Positions 12,354 to 23,329 of a stretch of DNA of 64,000 nt are shown here, in pieces. Numbering within the stretch: position 1 is the stretch's first letter; each line of letters begins with the position of its first letter. Made by a program: the position numbers and the translations under genes. The stretch spans positions 34,671,850-34,735,849 of the forward strand of contig NC_084609.1 of assembly GCF_033807715.1 (NCBI RefSeq), given 5' to 3'. Origin of the DNA: Cololabis saira. Lineage: Eukaryota > Chordata > Actinopteri > Beloniformes > Belonidae. Under the pieces are notes generated by a model. It saw only the letters and a list, made by a program, of their open reading frames with translations, made no database searches and was not told the origin of the DNA.

Positions 12354-12776
12354 CAGGGACCAGCAACCCGCGACTCTTTAGCGCCGCCCTAGTGGCTCCT
12401 GGAGCTTTTTCAAAAATGTTTGATCTTTTTTTTCCTTTTTTTCTTCTTTTTTTTCTTCTTTTTTCCTTATTTTCTTTTTTCTTCTTTTTTTTCCTTTTCT
12501 CAACATTTTGACTTTTTTCTCGACATTTCGACTTTTTTCTCGACATTTCGACTTTTTTTTTTTACTTTTTTCTCAAAAATGTCAAATGACTTTTTTCTCG
12601 AAGTGCATAATGAAAAAAAAATCTGCCCCAGTTATAACTAATATAGAAAGATGCAGCATGTGTTGCCTTCATTCTAAGGCTTATACAAGACTTTTCATTT
12701 TTTGCGGCTCCAGAAATATTAGTTTTTTGTGTTTTTGGTCCAATGGCCTTAAAACATGTTGGATAACCGACCCCTG
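12354..12776 (+). mobile_element. hAT-type MITE, family 1 (copy 3, diverged)
   Basis: Left end CAGGGACCAGCAACCCGCG and right end AACCGACCCCTG are diverged versions of the family ends. The polypyrimidine block and the GCGGCTCCAGA segment are kept. Confidence 0.75.
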
Positions 12777-13179
12777 GTCTAGACTGATGTGATAGCAGAC
12801 ATGTCTGCTTCCAGCTCTGCTGAAGGAGCTCCTGCACTCCTGAACCTGAACTGAGCTGCAGTTTTCACACACTGCTTCTGCATTTATGCTGAGTTTGGTC
12901 AACAAACACTGATTGGCTGTGACATGTCATGGGTTGTTGTTCATCAGAAGCTTCTTTGACCTTTTTTCAAGACCTGATAAAGAGCAGTAAGTTAACACTT
13001 AACCTGGATTGATTAGTCTGAAGCAAGAAAAACTCCTCTGGGACATTTCAGGGTGATGTTCCGGTTGCAGGGTTTGATGGTGGAGTGTTTGTCTACATTT
13101 GAAACAAGAGAGAAACTCTTTCCTTCATGCAAACCCAAACCTTCAGGGACTAACTGATCGGTGTCTGATTTTATGCTTC
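12777..13179. other. No gene seen
   Basis: Low-copy spacer without supported features. Confidence 0.35.
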
Positions 13180-13508
13180 ACTGCAAAAACTCAAAATCTT
13201 ACCAGGAATATTTGTCTTATTTCTAGTTAAAATGTCTCATTTTTAGTCAAAAAAATCTCATTACACTTAAAACAAGACTCATTACCAGAAAAATAACTTG
13301 TTATTTTACAATTTTCACCTGTTTCAAGTAAATTTTCACTTGAAATAAGTAGAAAAATCTGCCAGTGGAACAAGATTTATCTTCTTATTACAAGCAAAAA
13401 AATCTTGTTCCACTGGCAGATTTTTCTACTTATTTCAAGTGAAAATCTACTTGAAACAGGTGAAAATTGTTGTTTTTTTTCCAGTGATGAGTCTTGTTTT
13501 AAGTGTAA
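13180..13508. mobile_element. Foldback MITE ('CACTGCAAAAAC' family)
   Basis: Starts CACTGCAAAAACTCAAAATC, folds on CAAGATTTATCTTC / AAAAAATCTTGTTCC and loses its right terminus after GTCTTGTTTTAAGTGTAA. Confidence 0.75.
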
Positions 13509-13710
13509 ATACGTTTGAGCCCCTGAAAGTGGAGGTTCTTTGGTGAAACGGTGAGAGTCGTATCATCTTGAATGCTTGTGTCCATCCGGGTCCGTGTTGC
13601 TCCTCCAACATTGTATAATATGTTGTGCTGAGATTTTCACACTCACCAATAACATTAAAACAAAAATTGCTCAGGTTAAGGAGACCTGAGCTCAGTGAGC
13701 GGCCCTGCTG

Positions 13711-14076
13711 CACTGCAAAAACTTATTTCTAGTTAAAATGTCTCATTTTTAGTCAAAAGAATCTCTTTACACTTAAAACAAGAGTCATTACCAGAAAAAT
13801 AATTTATAATTTGACAATTTTCACCTGTTTAAAGTAAATTTTCACTTGACATAAGTAGAAAAATCTGCCAGAGATTTATCTTCTCATTACAAGCAAAAAA
13901 AATTCAGATTTTTCTACTTATTTTAAGTGAAAATCTACTTGAAACAGGTGAAATTGTTCTTTTTTCCAGTGATGAGTCTTGTTTTAAGTGTAATGAGATT
14001 TTATTTGACTAAAAATGAGACATTTTAACTAGAAATAAGACAAATATTCTTGTTAAGATTTAGAGTTTTTGCAGTG
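13711..14076. mobile_element. Foldback MITE ('CACTGCAAAAAC' family), both ends present
   Basis: Bounded by CACTGCAAAAACTTATTTC and GAGTTTTTGCAGTG. The centre of the palindrome is partly deleted compared with the 9956 and 13180 copies. Confidence 0.75.
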
Positions 14077-14493
14077 ATCCTCTCTTTCTACCAGACGCCC
14101 GTCCCTCTGCTCTCATGTGTGGACGGCAGTGATGCGTCTGTCTAGACGTCAGCGGGGTCAGAGGTGACTCCAGTTCTCTCTCCGTCAGCCTTTCTGAACA
14201 CAAGCCGACGGGAAAACAGTCACTGATTCCTTTATCTGTAGCACCGCCTGGTGGCAGTGGAGAGAACTGCACTGACTGCACACCAGCAGAACACTGACAA
14301 CGAACAGACACTTCAAGAGACTTTAATGTTTGTTTCAGTTCCACAAGATGAGCTAAAGAGGTTCAGCACAAGAAAACACGTCCAGCTTTGTATGTTCTTA
14401 CTGAAAGAAAACAAAGGAAACTGGAGGTAAATACAGTCTAAAATCACATTGTCAAAGACTTGAGCTGCAGTAACGATGTTCTCCTTCATTTAC
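14077..14493. other. No gene seen
   Basis: Low-copy spacer. A 94-codon minus frame here lacks recognisable similarity and splice context. Confidence 0.35.
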
Positions 14494-15236
14494 AGAGCTG
14501 GTAGAGTACAAAAACTGTACTCAAGTAAAAGTACTGTTACTCCAGAATAATATGACTCAAGTAGAAGTAAAAAGTATTCATCCAAATAATTACTTGAGTA
14601 AAAGTAAAAAAGTACTTGGTGAAAAAACTACTCAAGTACTGAGTAACTGTTGAGTAACGTCTGATTTATTTTTTTAACACAACCATTCAAACAGACAAAA
14701 GTACAAAATAATCATCTTCAGGCAAATTAAATCAATAAAATAAATTAAAATAAAAAATACCATACATTAAAATAATCTTAAAGTAAATTCAAGTACTTTA
14801 ATAAATAATAAAATAAATAAAATAATAACAGAATAAAAAAATAAATTAAGCACAAGTAGCACAAAATGTCCAGCCTTTGTACTTTTCTTTTTTAACCAGC
14901 AGAACTAAAACAAGCCCATGAACTCATAGAAACTCTGTGTGTGTTTGAGTCTGTGTAAATGTGACAAAACATGCAAAAACTAACATTTTTCCCAAAGAAT
15001 CACCCAGTGATGTCATGAGATTGACGCGTACGTGGATAAAAGGGATAAAAGAAAAGTAACAGCTCAACGTAGCCTAATGTAGCGGAGGAAGAGGAACAGT
15101 TTCTTCTTCATAAATCTACTCAAGTAAAAGTAAAAAGTATAGTGATTCAAAACTACTCCTAAAAGTACAACATTTCCCAAAACTTACTCAAGTAAATGTA
15201 ACGGAGTAAATGTAACTGGTTACTACCCACCTCTGG
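14494..15236. mobile_element. hAT-type MITE with 8 bp target duplication
   Basis: TCATTTAC occurs at 14486-14493 and 15237-15244, exactly flanking the element. The ends are AGAGCTGGTAGAGTA and ACTACCCACCTCTG; the interior is rich in ACTCAAGTAAAAGTA motifs. Related in composition, but not in ends, to 47814-48488. Confidence 0.85.
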
Positions 15237-15654
15237 TCATTTACCAGAATAAGTCTGCAGCAGATGGACAGACGGACACGCAGGCACAAAATCCAGACCA
15301 TAATACACACTCTCAGGTGTCAGGGCCCAGAATGCACTGCAACATCCCAGCTGTCACCAACACAGTTCCTTCAATGATCAACATCACAGTCGTAGAAAAG
15401 CTTCCCTCTAACTCTGGTGGTCTCCATATCCTTCACCTTCCTCAGCAAAGGCCAACAACTCTCTACCGTCTCAGGAAACCCAACCCGCTTCGGGTTTCTG
15501 CTGCCGGACACGGATCTGCACCGATCTGAATCATGACGGTACTCAGGACGGCCCCCATGGTTTATTTACCTTTGTTTTTCAGCTTGAAACTATGAATCGT
15601 TTGAGGTTGAATTTGCCGAATACCAAGAGCCACTACAAGAAAACATGTTCAGGT
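15237..15654. other. No gene seen
   Basis: A 70-codon plus frame at 15317-15529 has no recognisable family. No repeat is recognised. Confidence 0.35.
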
Positions 15655-16010
15655 TTCACGTTTACACATAGTATTTACAAAAACTGATATTTCCCCCTCT
15701 ACATTTTGAAAAATACCATCATCAGATCATTTTCAAAATCTCTTCATTTACACGAACCTGCATAAATATCTGTTAAGGTGCTATGAGCAGCCAAACCTAC
15801 AGGGGGCAGTGTAACGAGAAGATAAAGTCATGCTAGCCAATCAGAATCCTGGAAAAAAACATCAACAAATGACACGAGTAACTTCCGCTTCACCCTGGTC
15901 GGACCCAAAAATGATGACGACGCCGTTGCCAGGCAACCGTTTGTCTTGGTTGGAGATAAAGTGGATGTAAAATTGCAGAACTCTGAGCACTCACAATACA
16001 GCAGTTATTA

Positions 16011-16534
16011 CGGTGGCCGAGACCCGCCATTGCTGAAAATTAAAGAAACGCTGCAAATAAAATAAAGGCTTTGCAAATAAAATTAACGCTGCAAATAAAA
16101 ACAAACGGCGCTGCAAATAAAAAAAAACGACGCAAATAAAAAAAAGCCACAACGGAAGTGAATTACCGGGGATTGCTGATGCACCGGTGTTTTTACGTGA
16201 GAGGAAAAGAAGAAGACGAAGAGGACGTAAGTGAAAAGGAAGAAATAAGAAGAGCAAGGAATAAGAAGAACGTACAAGAAAATAAGTGAAAAGGTTAGTG
16301 TTCAACGTCGCTACGTGTCATTTTTAATGTGTTAGGCCATAAAAACACCGGTGCATCAGCAAAAATAGTCCCCGGTAATTCACTTCCGTTGTGGCTTTTT
16401 TATTTGCTTCGTTTTTTTATTTTATTTGCAGCGGGGTTTATTTATATTTGCAGCGTTTCTTTTATTTGCAGTGGCGTTTGTTTCTGTTTGCAGCGTTACT
16501 TTTATTTTCAGCAATGCCGGGTCTCTGCCACCGT
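16011..16534. mobile_element. Foldback element with roughly 190 bp inverted arms
   Basis: The left arm (CGGTGGCCGAGACCCGCCAT, then GCTGCAAATAAAA repeats and ACTTCCGTTGTGGC-type sequence) returns inverted on the right, ending GTCTCTGCCACCG. The loop holds AAAAACACCGGTGCATCAGC-like sequence. Open frames across it are by-products of the arms. Confidence 0.75.
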
Positions 16535-16826
16535 ATGTTATGAGTGCAAATGCCAACAGACGAAAAGTGTTTGCACAAACGTAAAAACCAGCACTTCTTT
16601 AACAGCATCCATCATGATCACGGCGGCCAAACACATTGTAACCACAGGTGTCACTCATGACGCTGGGGACGTTTCTGTCTCATAATGTGACGTTCTGAAG
16701 CCTAAATGTCCGTTTCTCTCAGTTTACAAGCAAACGTGAAGACGGAGTTTTTGCAAATCTCCACTTTGGCCGGAGTTTTCAGAAATTATGGTTTTTGGAG
16801 AATTTGAGCTTCGTTTTGGTGTAAAC

Positions 16827-17501
16827 CAGGGGTCGGCAACCCGCGGCTCTAGAGCTGCCCTAGTGACTCCTGGAGCTTTTTCAAAAATGTTGGACCTTTT
16901 CTTCCTTTCCTTTTTTTCTTCTTTTTTTCTTTTTTCTTCTTTTTTCCTTTTTTCTCTCTTTTTCTTCCTTTTTCCTTTCCGTTTTAATCTCGACATTTCA
17001 ACTTTTTTCTCAACATTTCGACTTTTTTCTCGAAATTTTGACTTTTTTCTCGAGATTGTACTTCGACATTAATCTCGACATTATGACTTTTTCTCGACAT
17101 TTTGACTTTTTTGTCGACATTTCGACTTTTTTCTCAAAATTTTGACTTTTTTCTCAATATTTTGACTTTTTTCTCAACATTTTGACTTTTTTCACGAAAT
17201 TTTGACTATTTCCTCGACATTTCGACTTTTTCTCAACATTTTGACTTTTTTCTCGAGATTATACTTCAACATTAATCTCGACATTTCGACTTTTTCTCGA
17301 CATTTTGACTTTTTTCTTAAAATTTTAACTTTTTTCTCGACATTTCGACTTTTTTCTCGAAGTTCTAACTAATATAGAAACATGCAGCATGTGTTGTCTT
17401 CATTCTAAGGCTTATACAAGACTTTTCATTTTTTGCGGCTCCAGACATATTAGTTTTTTGTGTTTTTGGTCTCTTTCAACATTTTGGGTTGCCGACCCCT
17501 G
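16827..17501 (+). mobile_element. hAT-type MITE, family 1 (copy 4) with perfect 8 bp duplication
   Basis: GTGTAAAC at 16819-16826 and 17502-17509 flanks ends CAGGGGTCGGCAACC and GGTTGCCGACCCCTG. This is the best evidence that family 1 belongs to hAT. The internal CGACATTTCGACTTTTTTCT array is expanded. Confidence 0.92.
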
Positions 17502-17563
17502 GTGTAAACGAACGGCCCAAACGCATGAAAACACCAGCATTTTTGCAACGTGGAAACAGGGCC

Positions 17564-17847
17564 TGAGTGGAGTCGCCAACTTTAGCATAAACGTGTTTCA
17601 GTCAATAACTGAACAGAACACCTCTCTGCTCTCTGAGTGATGGATATTCCTTCCTCGTGTGCCGTTTTTCTCATTCCTCATGTACACTTTTTATACTCTT
17701 TCCAACTCAACATGTTTCCAAGTGGTTATTTTAGGAGCCGTGGGTATCGGACTCAGACATTTAACCGGCCTCCAGGGAACGCTCAGCCAAGTCTGGGCTG
17801 CAACATTAACAGGCTCAGCTTTCCTGACTGGGACCATCTCTTCCAGC
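17564..17847 (+). other. Unassigned sequence with a short hydrophobic frame
   Basis: Following TTTCCAAG, the plus frame reads VVILGAVGIGLRHLTGL and then a Ser/Thr/Ala-rich stretch (TLTGSAFLTGTISS). No family is recognised. A hAT MITE is inserted at its end. It could be a chance frame or a lone decayed exon. Confidence 0.25.
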
Positions 17848-18647
17848 CAGTACTGGAGTTGTAAAAAACAATCAGGGGGGATGGTGGATTTGATCATATG
17901 GGGACAGATAATTTGTGCTGATTACAAATAATATAATATATTACAAATAATAGCAGTGACCAAAACAGCTGCAGAAATACTGCAGGAATGACATAGCAGC
18001 AGTTAAATGCAGCCTTCTGTAAGCTTTAAATATCCACTGGGCTTACATCAAATACATCAAAACACAACAATAAAAAACACTTTTCTGAACTTATCAATAT
18101 GACTCTGTCCTTCACAGGATAAGTAACATGGATCACTGCAAAAACTCACAATCTTAACAAGAATATTTGTCTTATTTCTAGTTAAAATGTCTCATTTTAG
18201 TAAAAAATTCTCATTACACTTAAAACAAGACTCATCACTGGAAAAAACAACAATTTTCACCTGTTTCAAGTAGATTTTCACTTGAAATAAGTAGAAAAAT
18301 CTGCCAGTGGAACAAGATTTTTTGCTTGTAATGAGAAGATAAATCTTGTCCCACTGGCAGATTTTTCTACTTATTTCAAGTGAAAGTTTACTTGAAACAG
18401 GTGAAAATTGTCAAATAAGTTATTTTTCTGGTGTTATTTTTCTGGTGATGACTCTAAATGTTGAAATAGCAGTAAAACCACATTCATTGATGAAATGACA
18501 TAAGGGATGGAAAGGAGGGATGGCAGTTTTACAGGGGGGATGATTTGGACCGTTTTTATTTCAGGGGGGGATGATTTGGACCGTTTTTATTTCAGGGGGG
18601 ATGCCATCCCCTCTCATCCCCCCTCATCCCCCTCAACTCCAGTTCTG
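17848..18647 (+). mobile_element. hAT-type MITE, family 2 (copy 1) with perfect 8 bp duplication
   Basis: CTTCCAGC flanks the element at 17840-17847 and 18648-18655. Ends are CAGTACTGGAGTTG and CAACTCCAGTTCTG. Order inside: AT-rich left block, the 'CACTGCAAAAAC' foldback, then a G-rich array of a roughly 30 bp unit (GGATGATTTGGACCGTTTTT ATTTCAGGGG; two units here). Other copies: 35455-36271, 46669-47613, 58088-59767, fragment 9375-9597. Confidence 0.92.
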
Positions 18648-18854
18648 CTTCCAGCGGGACAGAGAGTTCAGCTATTTAGTAAGCTTTACCCGTACATTTC
18701 CAGGAGTTTACGTTCTGAACAGTGGGGCATGTTTATGGGCTGCAGCGCCGAGGCCGGCATCGTGCACAGCATCGTGCACAGCCCTGCACGTTCAGGCCCA
18801 GAGCCAGCTAAGGAAAATGAAGTGAGGGACTTGGACGGCAGCCACAAATACTCA
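18648..18854. other. Unassigned spacer between two elements
   Basis: About 200 bp of low-copy sequence between the hAT MITE and the composite element. No exon is supported. Confidence 0.35.
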
Positions 18855-18981
18855 GTACCCAGGGGGCCAAGCAGAAAAACAGACATGGAGCGTTGTAAAA
18901 GGTTTGACACCAGAAATGATATCTAGGACCTTCAAGGATCACAACCTGGGTGGACAACCCGGTCAACTAGCTGCTGGAAAG

Positions 18982-20022
18982 CTACAGGGGGCCAGGGGGA
19001 ACTGCTTTTCCATTATCCATAGACCATCCAAATTCTGTACACAAGGGAATCTTTGGCTTGGATATGTGTGCACTCTTGTCAATGAGTGTTGCTAGAGCAG
19101 CCCTTTTCAGGTGCAGGAGAAATGCTTCTTCTGTTGGGGGTAGTAGCTTTAAGAGTGTTGATCTGTTGTTCAGGAACTTGTATGCTCTCAGCTTGCCCAG
19201 ATCTGAATCCTCAAAATGATCGGCTGTGGCTGTATACACAGCTATGGTGAGGTCCCGTGCCTGATTAAGGACGTCATCTGTTATGGCATCGGTTGGGTTC
19301 TCACCAAATTCTTCCAGTGCCGGTATGTCCAGAATCATGCTTCTCTTAAACCACGCCTTCTTTCCACTGAAATATGGGTAACTAGTTGTATCTCTGCCAC
19401 TCAGACTGTGGACAAAGGGCATTGCACAACACTGTGAAGGTCCCAGTGCCACAACCATTTTATGGATGGGCAAGTATGCATTTTGGGCTGTTCTCACCCA
19501 CAGCTCTGCTAGATCACTAAGATGCGTTGCACCTTAGTACAGGCACATGACAATGATGTCAGTGTCATTTGCATGTATGACAACTCTGTCAACTCCTTCA
19601 TTCTGGACACTGTAGAGGGTGTGGACTATGATCCTGGTGTCAGCCTCCTGCTGTGTAGACTCCAGAGCAGGAACATGTATAACAGACCCTCCTGTCAGCA
19701 CTACACTCTTGGTGTCTTCTTTGAAACCACCACCCAGGTAGAGATGAGTTGGGCCAAGAACAGGTTCCAGTTGCTCATTCTCAGACCATTTGTCACAGAA
19801 GAAGCTCAGAAGATTTGCTTTGTTAGCTGAGACTTCAAAAAACTCCTTTGGGTCTGGAGCTGTGAACTGCTCACTGACTTCATACACTTTGGCTGGTTTT
19901 GATCGGGCATATCTCTTTTCCTGCTCAGCTGATTTAAGGCTGGGTTCACTGTACCTGTCACAACAGAAGTGTATGATCTGAGTGGGAAGGTAACTGGGTT
20001 GGACATCTCTGTGAATCAGCAC
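18982..20022 (-). pseudogene. Inverted, truncated copy of the nuclease/CXC protein gene
   Basis: The minus strand repeats the central coding part of the plus-strand ORF at 20025-22214. It covers the CDRY, EADT, ANDTDIIV and SGRDTTSY regions. Codon TAT of the intact copy (Tyr in CLYYGATHL) is TAA here (19534-19536), a premature stop. Further differences include Gly to Glu in the CDRYSGPS motif and Leu to Pro in HISKLKI. The N-terminal half and the C-terminal CXC domain are missing. It cannot encode a working protein; its main consequence is that it forms a 987 bp inverted repeat with the intact copy. Confidence 0.85.
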
Positions 20023-20024
20023 AA

Positions 20025-22214
20025 ATGCTGCCTTACCTCACTGCAGCAGGCCACTATAAATATGGACAGCAATCTTTGCCTTTGTATTTGGTTGAGATGA
20101 AGAAACTACCTGAAACAGCTCCAGAGGTACATGAAGCGCTGATGGCAGGTGCATTTGTTGGGAGGAGAGCAGATGGCAGTCATAATGGGGTCTCCCCTGA
20201 CATGCTTCTGGAGCAGACATATAATGCAGATGCCAAGGAGGCAAGCGGTTTAGATGGCATTACACTCAACCCTGCTGCCCGGATGAAATGGCTTTACACA
20301 AAACCACTCACTGCAGCTATCTCTGCAGAGCTCAAGTCTATGTTGCACCTCCATTCCTCCAAACCACACCATGAATCTGGTTGGAGTCGTGTCACCAGGG
20401 ATGCTGAGATGGTAGTCAAGGTCATGGCAGCAGTAGAGACCAACCCATTCACAACAGCCACACCATGCCTGATCAACATATCAACTGGACAATGTGCAGA
20501 TTCCACAGTCAAGGACAACCTGACAAATGTGAAAGCACTTGGTTTGAGGGCTCTGTCAGAGCCCTCAGTGACCAGTGATCAGAAGAAGACAAGTATTGTG
20601 AAGCTTAACACCTTCCACACACAAAACACAAAATCCAAGAAGTCTGGGGGTAAAACATTTGCATCTGGCAAGAGCAATGAAGTTACTGCCCTTCTGCGCA
20701 TGACACAGATCATTGCCAGTGGCGGAGAGCTTAACATTGTGGACTTCATCGGCAACCACGAGTGCAGTGACTTTCCCCCATCCCTCTTCCAGGAGGATGG
20801 CAGTATGAGAACTGATACCAAGGCAAGCCTAGTAAAGATTCTGAAAGAGGAGACCAAAGTGAACAGCATCCCTAATCTGCTTCAAGATGGCAAAAAGACA
20901 GCACTAGTAGTTGATGCTATGTGTGCCATAAGACACTGGTCTTTTCAAAAAGGTGAACTATTTGGAACTATTGCTGAGCGATACAAAAACTTGCTGCTGA
21001 ATGATGTGCCTGCTGGCACTCAGATCATACACTTCTGTTGTGACAGGTACAGTGGACCCAGCCTTAAATCAGCTGAGCAGGAAAAGAGATATGCCCGATC
21101 AAAACCAGCCAAAGTGTATGAAGTCAGTGAGCAGTTCACAGCTCCAGACCCAAAGGAGTTTTTTGAAGTCTCAGCTAACAAAGCAAATCTTCTGAGCTTC
21201 TTCTGTGACAAATGGTCTGAGAATGAGCAACTGGAACCTGTTCTTGGCCCAACTCATCTCTACCTGGGTGGTGGTTTCAAAGAAGACACCAAGAGTGTAG
21301 TGCTGACAGGAGGGTCTGTTATACATGTTCCTGCTCTGGAGTCTACACAGCAGGAGGCTGACACCAGGATCATACTCCACACCCTCTACAGTGTCCAGAA
21401 TGAAGGAGTTGACAGAGTTGTCATACATGCAAATGACACTGACATCATTGTCATGTGCCTGTACTATGGTGCAACGCATCTTAGTGATCTAGCAGAGCTG
21501 TGGGTGAGAACAGCCCAAAATGCATACTTGCCTATCCATAAAATGGTTGTGGCACTGGGACCTTCACAGTGTTGTGCAATGCCCTTTGTCCACAGTCTGA
21601 GTGGCAGAGATACAACTAGTTACCCATATTTCAGTGGAAAGAAGGCGTGGTTTAAGAGAAGCATGATTCTGGACATACCGGCACTGGAAGAATTTGGTGA
21701 GAACCCAACCGATGCCATAACAGATGACGTCCTTAATCAGGCACGGGACCTCACCATAGCTGTGTATACAGCCACAGCCGATCATTTTGAGGATTCAGAT
21801 CTGGGCAAGCTGAGAGCATACAAGTTCCTGAACAACAGATCAACACTCTTAAAGCTACTACCCCCAACAGAAGAAGCATTTCTCCTGCACCTGAAAAGGG
21901 CTGCGCTAGCAACACTCATTGACAAGAGTGCACACATATCCAAGCTAAAAATTCCCTTGTGCACAGAATTTGGATGGTCTATGGATAATGGAAAAGCAGT
22001 TCCCATCTCTTCTCCAAAGCCAGCCTGGCCTGTGTCAATGAACAAGACAATCTCATGTGGATGTGTCAAAGGTTGCCAGAAGAACTGTTCCTGTGCAAAG
22101 AAGGGAGTTCCATGCTACATAGGGTGCCGTTGCCAGGGACTGACAACCAGATGCAACAGATTAAACACAGTCACATTGGAGTTCAGTGGCAGCAGCAGTG
22201 AATCAGAAAACTAG
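20025..22214 (+). CDS. PIN/XPG-like nuclease with C-terminal CXC domain, transposon-type (Academ-like)
   Basis: Single-exon 729-residue frame with no stop. Around residues 290-345 there is a PIN/FEN-type pattern: a hydrophobic strand ending in Asp (LVVDAM, about residue 295), then HFCCDRYSGPSLKSAEQEKR, resembling the DRY...K..ER..R segment of XPG/Asteroid-like nucleases. Further acidic motifs follow: QQEADTRII (about 444), HANDTDIIVM (about 470) and LSGRDTTSY (about 526), the order expected of such a metal-dependent nuclease. Residues about 676-710 hold a Tesmin/TSO1-like CXC cluster (CGCVKGCQKNCSCAKKG then CYIGCRC). No helicase or RNase H-type transposase domain is visible. Such proteins are multicopy in fish. 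XPG-like nucleases are known from Academ-type DNA transposons, so a mobile-element origin is inferred. The start is the first ATG next to the inverted junction, so the N-terminus is probably truncated. Confidence 0.75.
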   Translation: MLPYLTAAGHYKYGQQSLPLYLVEMKKLPETAPEVHEALMAGAFVGRRADGSHNGVSPDMLLEQTYNADAKEASGLDGITLNPAARMKWLYTKPLTAAISAELKSMLHLHSSKPHHESGWSRVTRDAEMVVKVMAAVETNPFTTATPCLINISTGQCADSTVKDNLTNVKALGLRALSEPSVTSDQKKTSIVKLNTFHTQNTKSKKSGGKTFASGKSNEVTALLRMTQIIASGGELNIVDFIGNHECSDFPPSLFQEDGSMRTDTKASLVKILKEETKVNSIPNLLQDGKKTALVVDAMCAIRHWSFQKGELFGTIAERYKNLLLNDVPAGTQIIHFCCDRYSGPSLKSAEQEKRYARSKPAKVYEVSEQFTAPDPKEFFEVSANKANLLSFFCDKWSENEQLEPVLGPTHLYLGGGFKEDTKSVVLTGGSVIHVPALESTQQEADTRIILHTLYSVQNEGVDRVVIHANDTDIIVMCLYYGATHLSDLAELWVRTAQNAYLPIHKMVVALGPSQCCAMPFVHSLSGRDTTSYPYFSGKKAWFKRSMILDIPALEEFGENPTDAITDDVLNQARDLTIAVYTATADHFEDSDLGKLRAYKFLNNRSTLLKLLPPTEEAFLLHLKRAALATLIDKSAHISKLKIPLCTEFGWSMDNGKAVPISSPKPAWPVSMNKTISCGCVKGCQKNCSCAKKGVPCYIGCRCQGLTTRCNRLNTVTLEFSGSSSESEN

Positions 22215-23054
22215 ACACTGATACTAAAACCTGTTATACCTGCTGTAATTTGGAGATGTATTATGTCAGGTTACTTTTTTTTCTTTTCTTTTTTTTAAAA
22301 TCAATCTAGTTCTGGCCACGAAAATGGCTATTTTGTATTCAATTTATGAAAATCCAAATGAAAATAAATGTTTTGCTGACAGGTATCTTGTTTCTTATTA
22401 TCATCAATATCTAAGTATCAATATAGGATGTTATTCAAATGATAGAAGAAGAAATAGCACTTGACCTCATCTCGTGGAACACTGACTGGAAATTCAGTTT
22501 CAGTACAATTCTCGATTTGGGATATAGAGCAGACATTTGGCCACAGCTAGTGCAGCCTTCGAGATAGAAAGGCCATCTTCGACTCCAATTAAAGCTTATG
22601 AATTAAGGAAGTTTTCTATATACATGGTAGGCATAGATATTCTCCATAAAGTACTGAAAAATATAGATTTTCATGAGAATTTGTTAGGCGAGCAGTACTT
22701 TTTTTTGTCTTTTTTGGGATGTTGAGAGTGATATCTCAAAATAGAGTTGCAGCAAGGCCCAGAATATTATTTTCCTGTCTTCTCCTATGTGTCAACATAC
22801 TCTCTGCCAAATTTTATAGTTCTATGATTATTAATGCCATTGTAGTACCTAAATATCTGCAGATACATAATTTCGCCTGGAAAATGTCCCAAAAAGAGGG
22901 TTTTTGGCCCCCTGTAGCTTTCCAGCAGCTAGTTGACCGGGTTGTCCACCCAGGTTGTGATCCTTGAAGGTCCTAGATATCATTTCTGGTGTCAAACCTT
23001 TTACAACGCTCCATGTCTGTTTTCCCCAAAAATTGGGTTTTGCCCCCTGGGTAC

Positions 23055-23329
23055 AGTGTAGAACCGTGAGCTACTACCGCTGGGCCTGGACCTCATCACA
23101 GAGACAAGAAATCATTGTGCAAAAAAGCAACAGTACAATGAATTGAAAGGGTCTAAGAAGTGCAAAGCACTCTGCAGAGATTTGATGTTTTGTTTTTGTT
23201 CTCGACATTTTGACTTTTTTCTTGAAGTGCACAATAAAAAAAAATCTTCCCCTCTCAAATATTTTTTCTCCTGCATAGCTCTGATACTTTTCCGTCAGCT
23301 GTCCCGTAAAATTCAGATTCCAATTTAAC
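23055..23329 (+). mobile_element. Spacer with fragment of CGACATTTTGAC-type MITE
   Basis: CTCGACATTTTGACTTTTTT and the CTCCTGCATAGCTCTGATAC segment at about 23195-23300 match 6700-6815 and 33290-33415. The first 140 bp is low copy. Confidence 0.5.

Larger units (their letters stand above)
15655..17563. mobile_element. DNA-transposon-like element carrying two nested elements
   Basis: The left part matches 60109-60297 closely (TATTTACAAAAAC, AAAAATACCATCATT, GGTGCTATGAGCAGCCAAAC, GGGGGCAGTGTAACGAGAAG). The right end reads ACGTGGAAACAGGGCC, complementary to the GGCCACGTTTCCAC start seen at 60111. A foldback (16011-16534) and a hAT MITE (16827-17501) sit inside it. The exact left border is uncertain. 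Confidence 0.55.
18855..23054. mobile_element. Composite element: inverted partial copy plus ORF-bearing copy
   Basis: Both outer borders carry GTACCCAGGGGGC in inverted orientation, followed by matching ACAGACATGGAGCGTTG sequence. The right part carries the 729-codon ORF and about 840 bp of 3' sequence. The left part is an inverted copy consisting of the terminal ~140 bp joined directly to the middle of the ORF; it lacks everything corresponding to about 22005-22905 (the CXC domain and 3' region), with CCC shared at the joint. The two 987 bp arms (18997-19983 and 21018-22004) have equal length. Element identity (Academ-like DNA transposon) is inferred from the protein. Confidence 0.75.
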
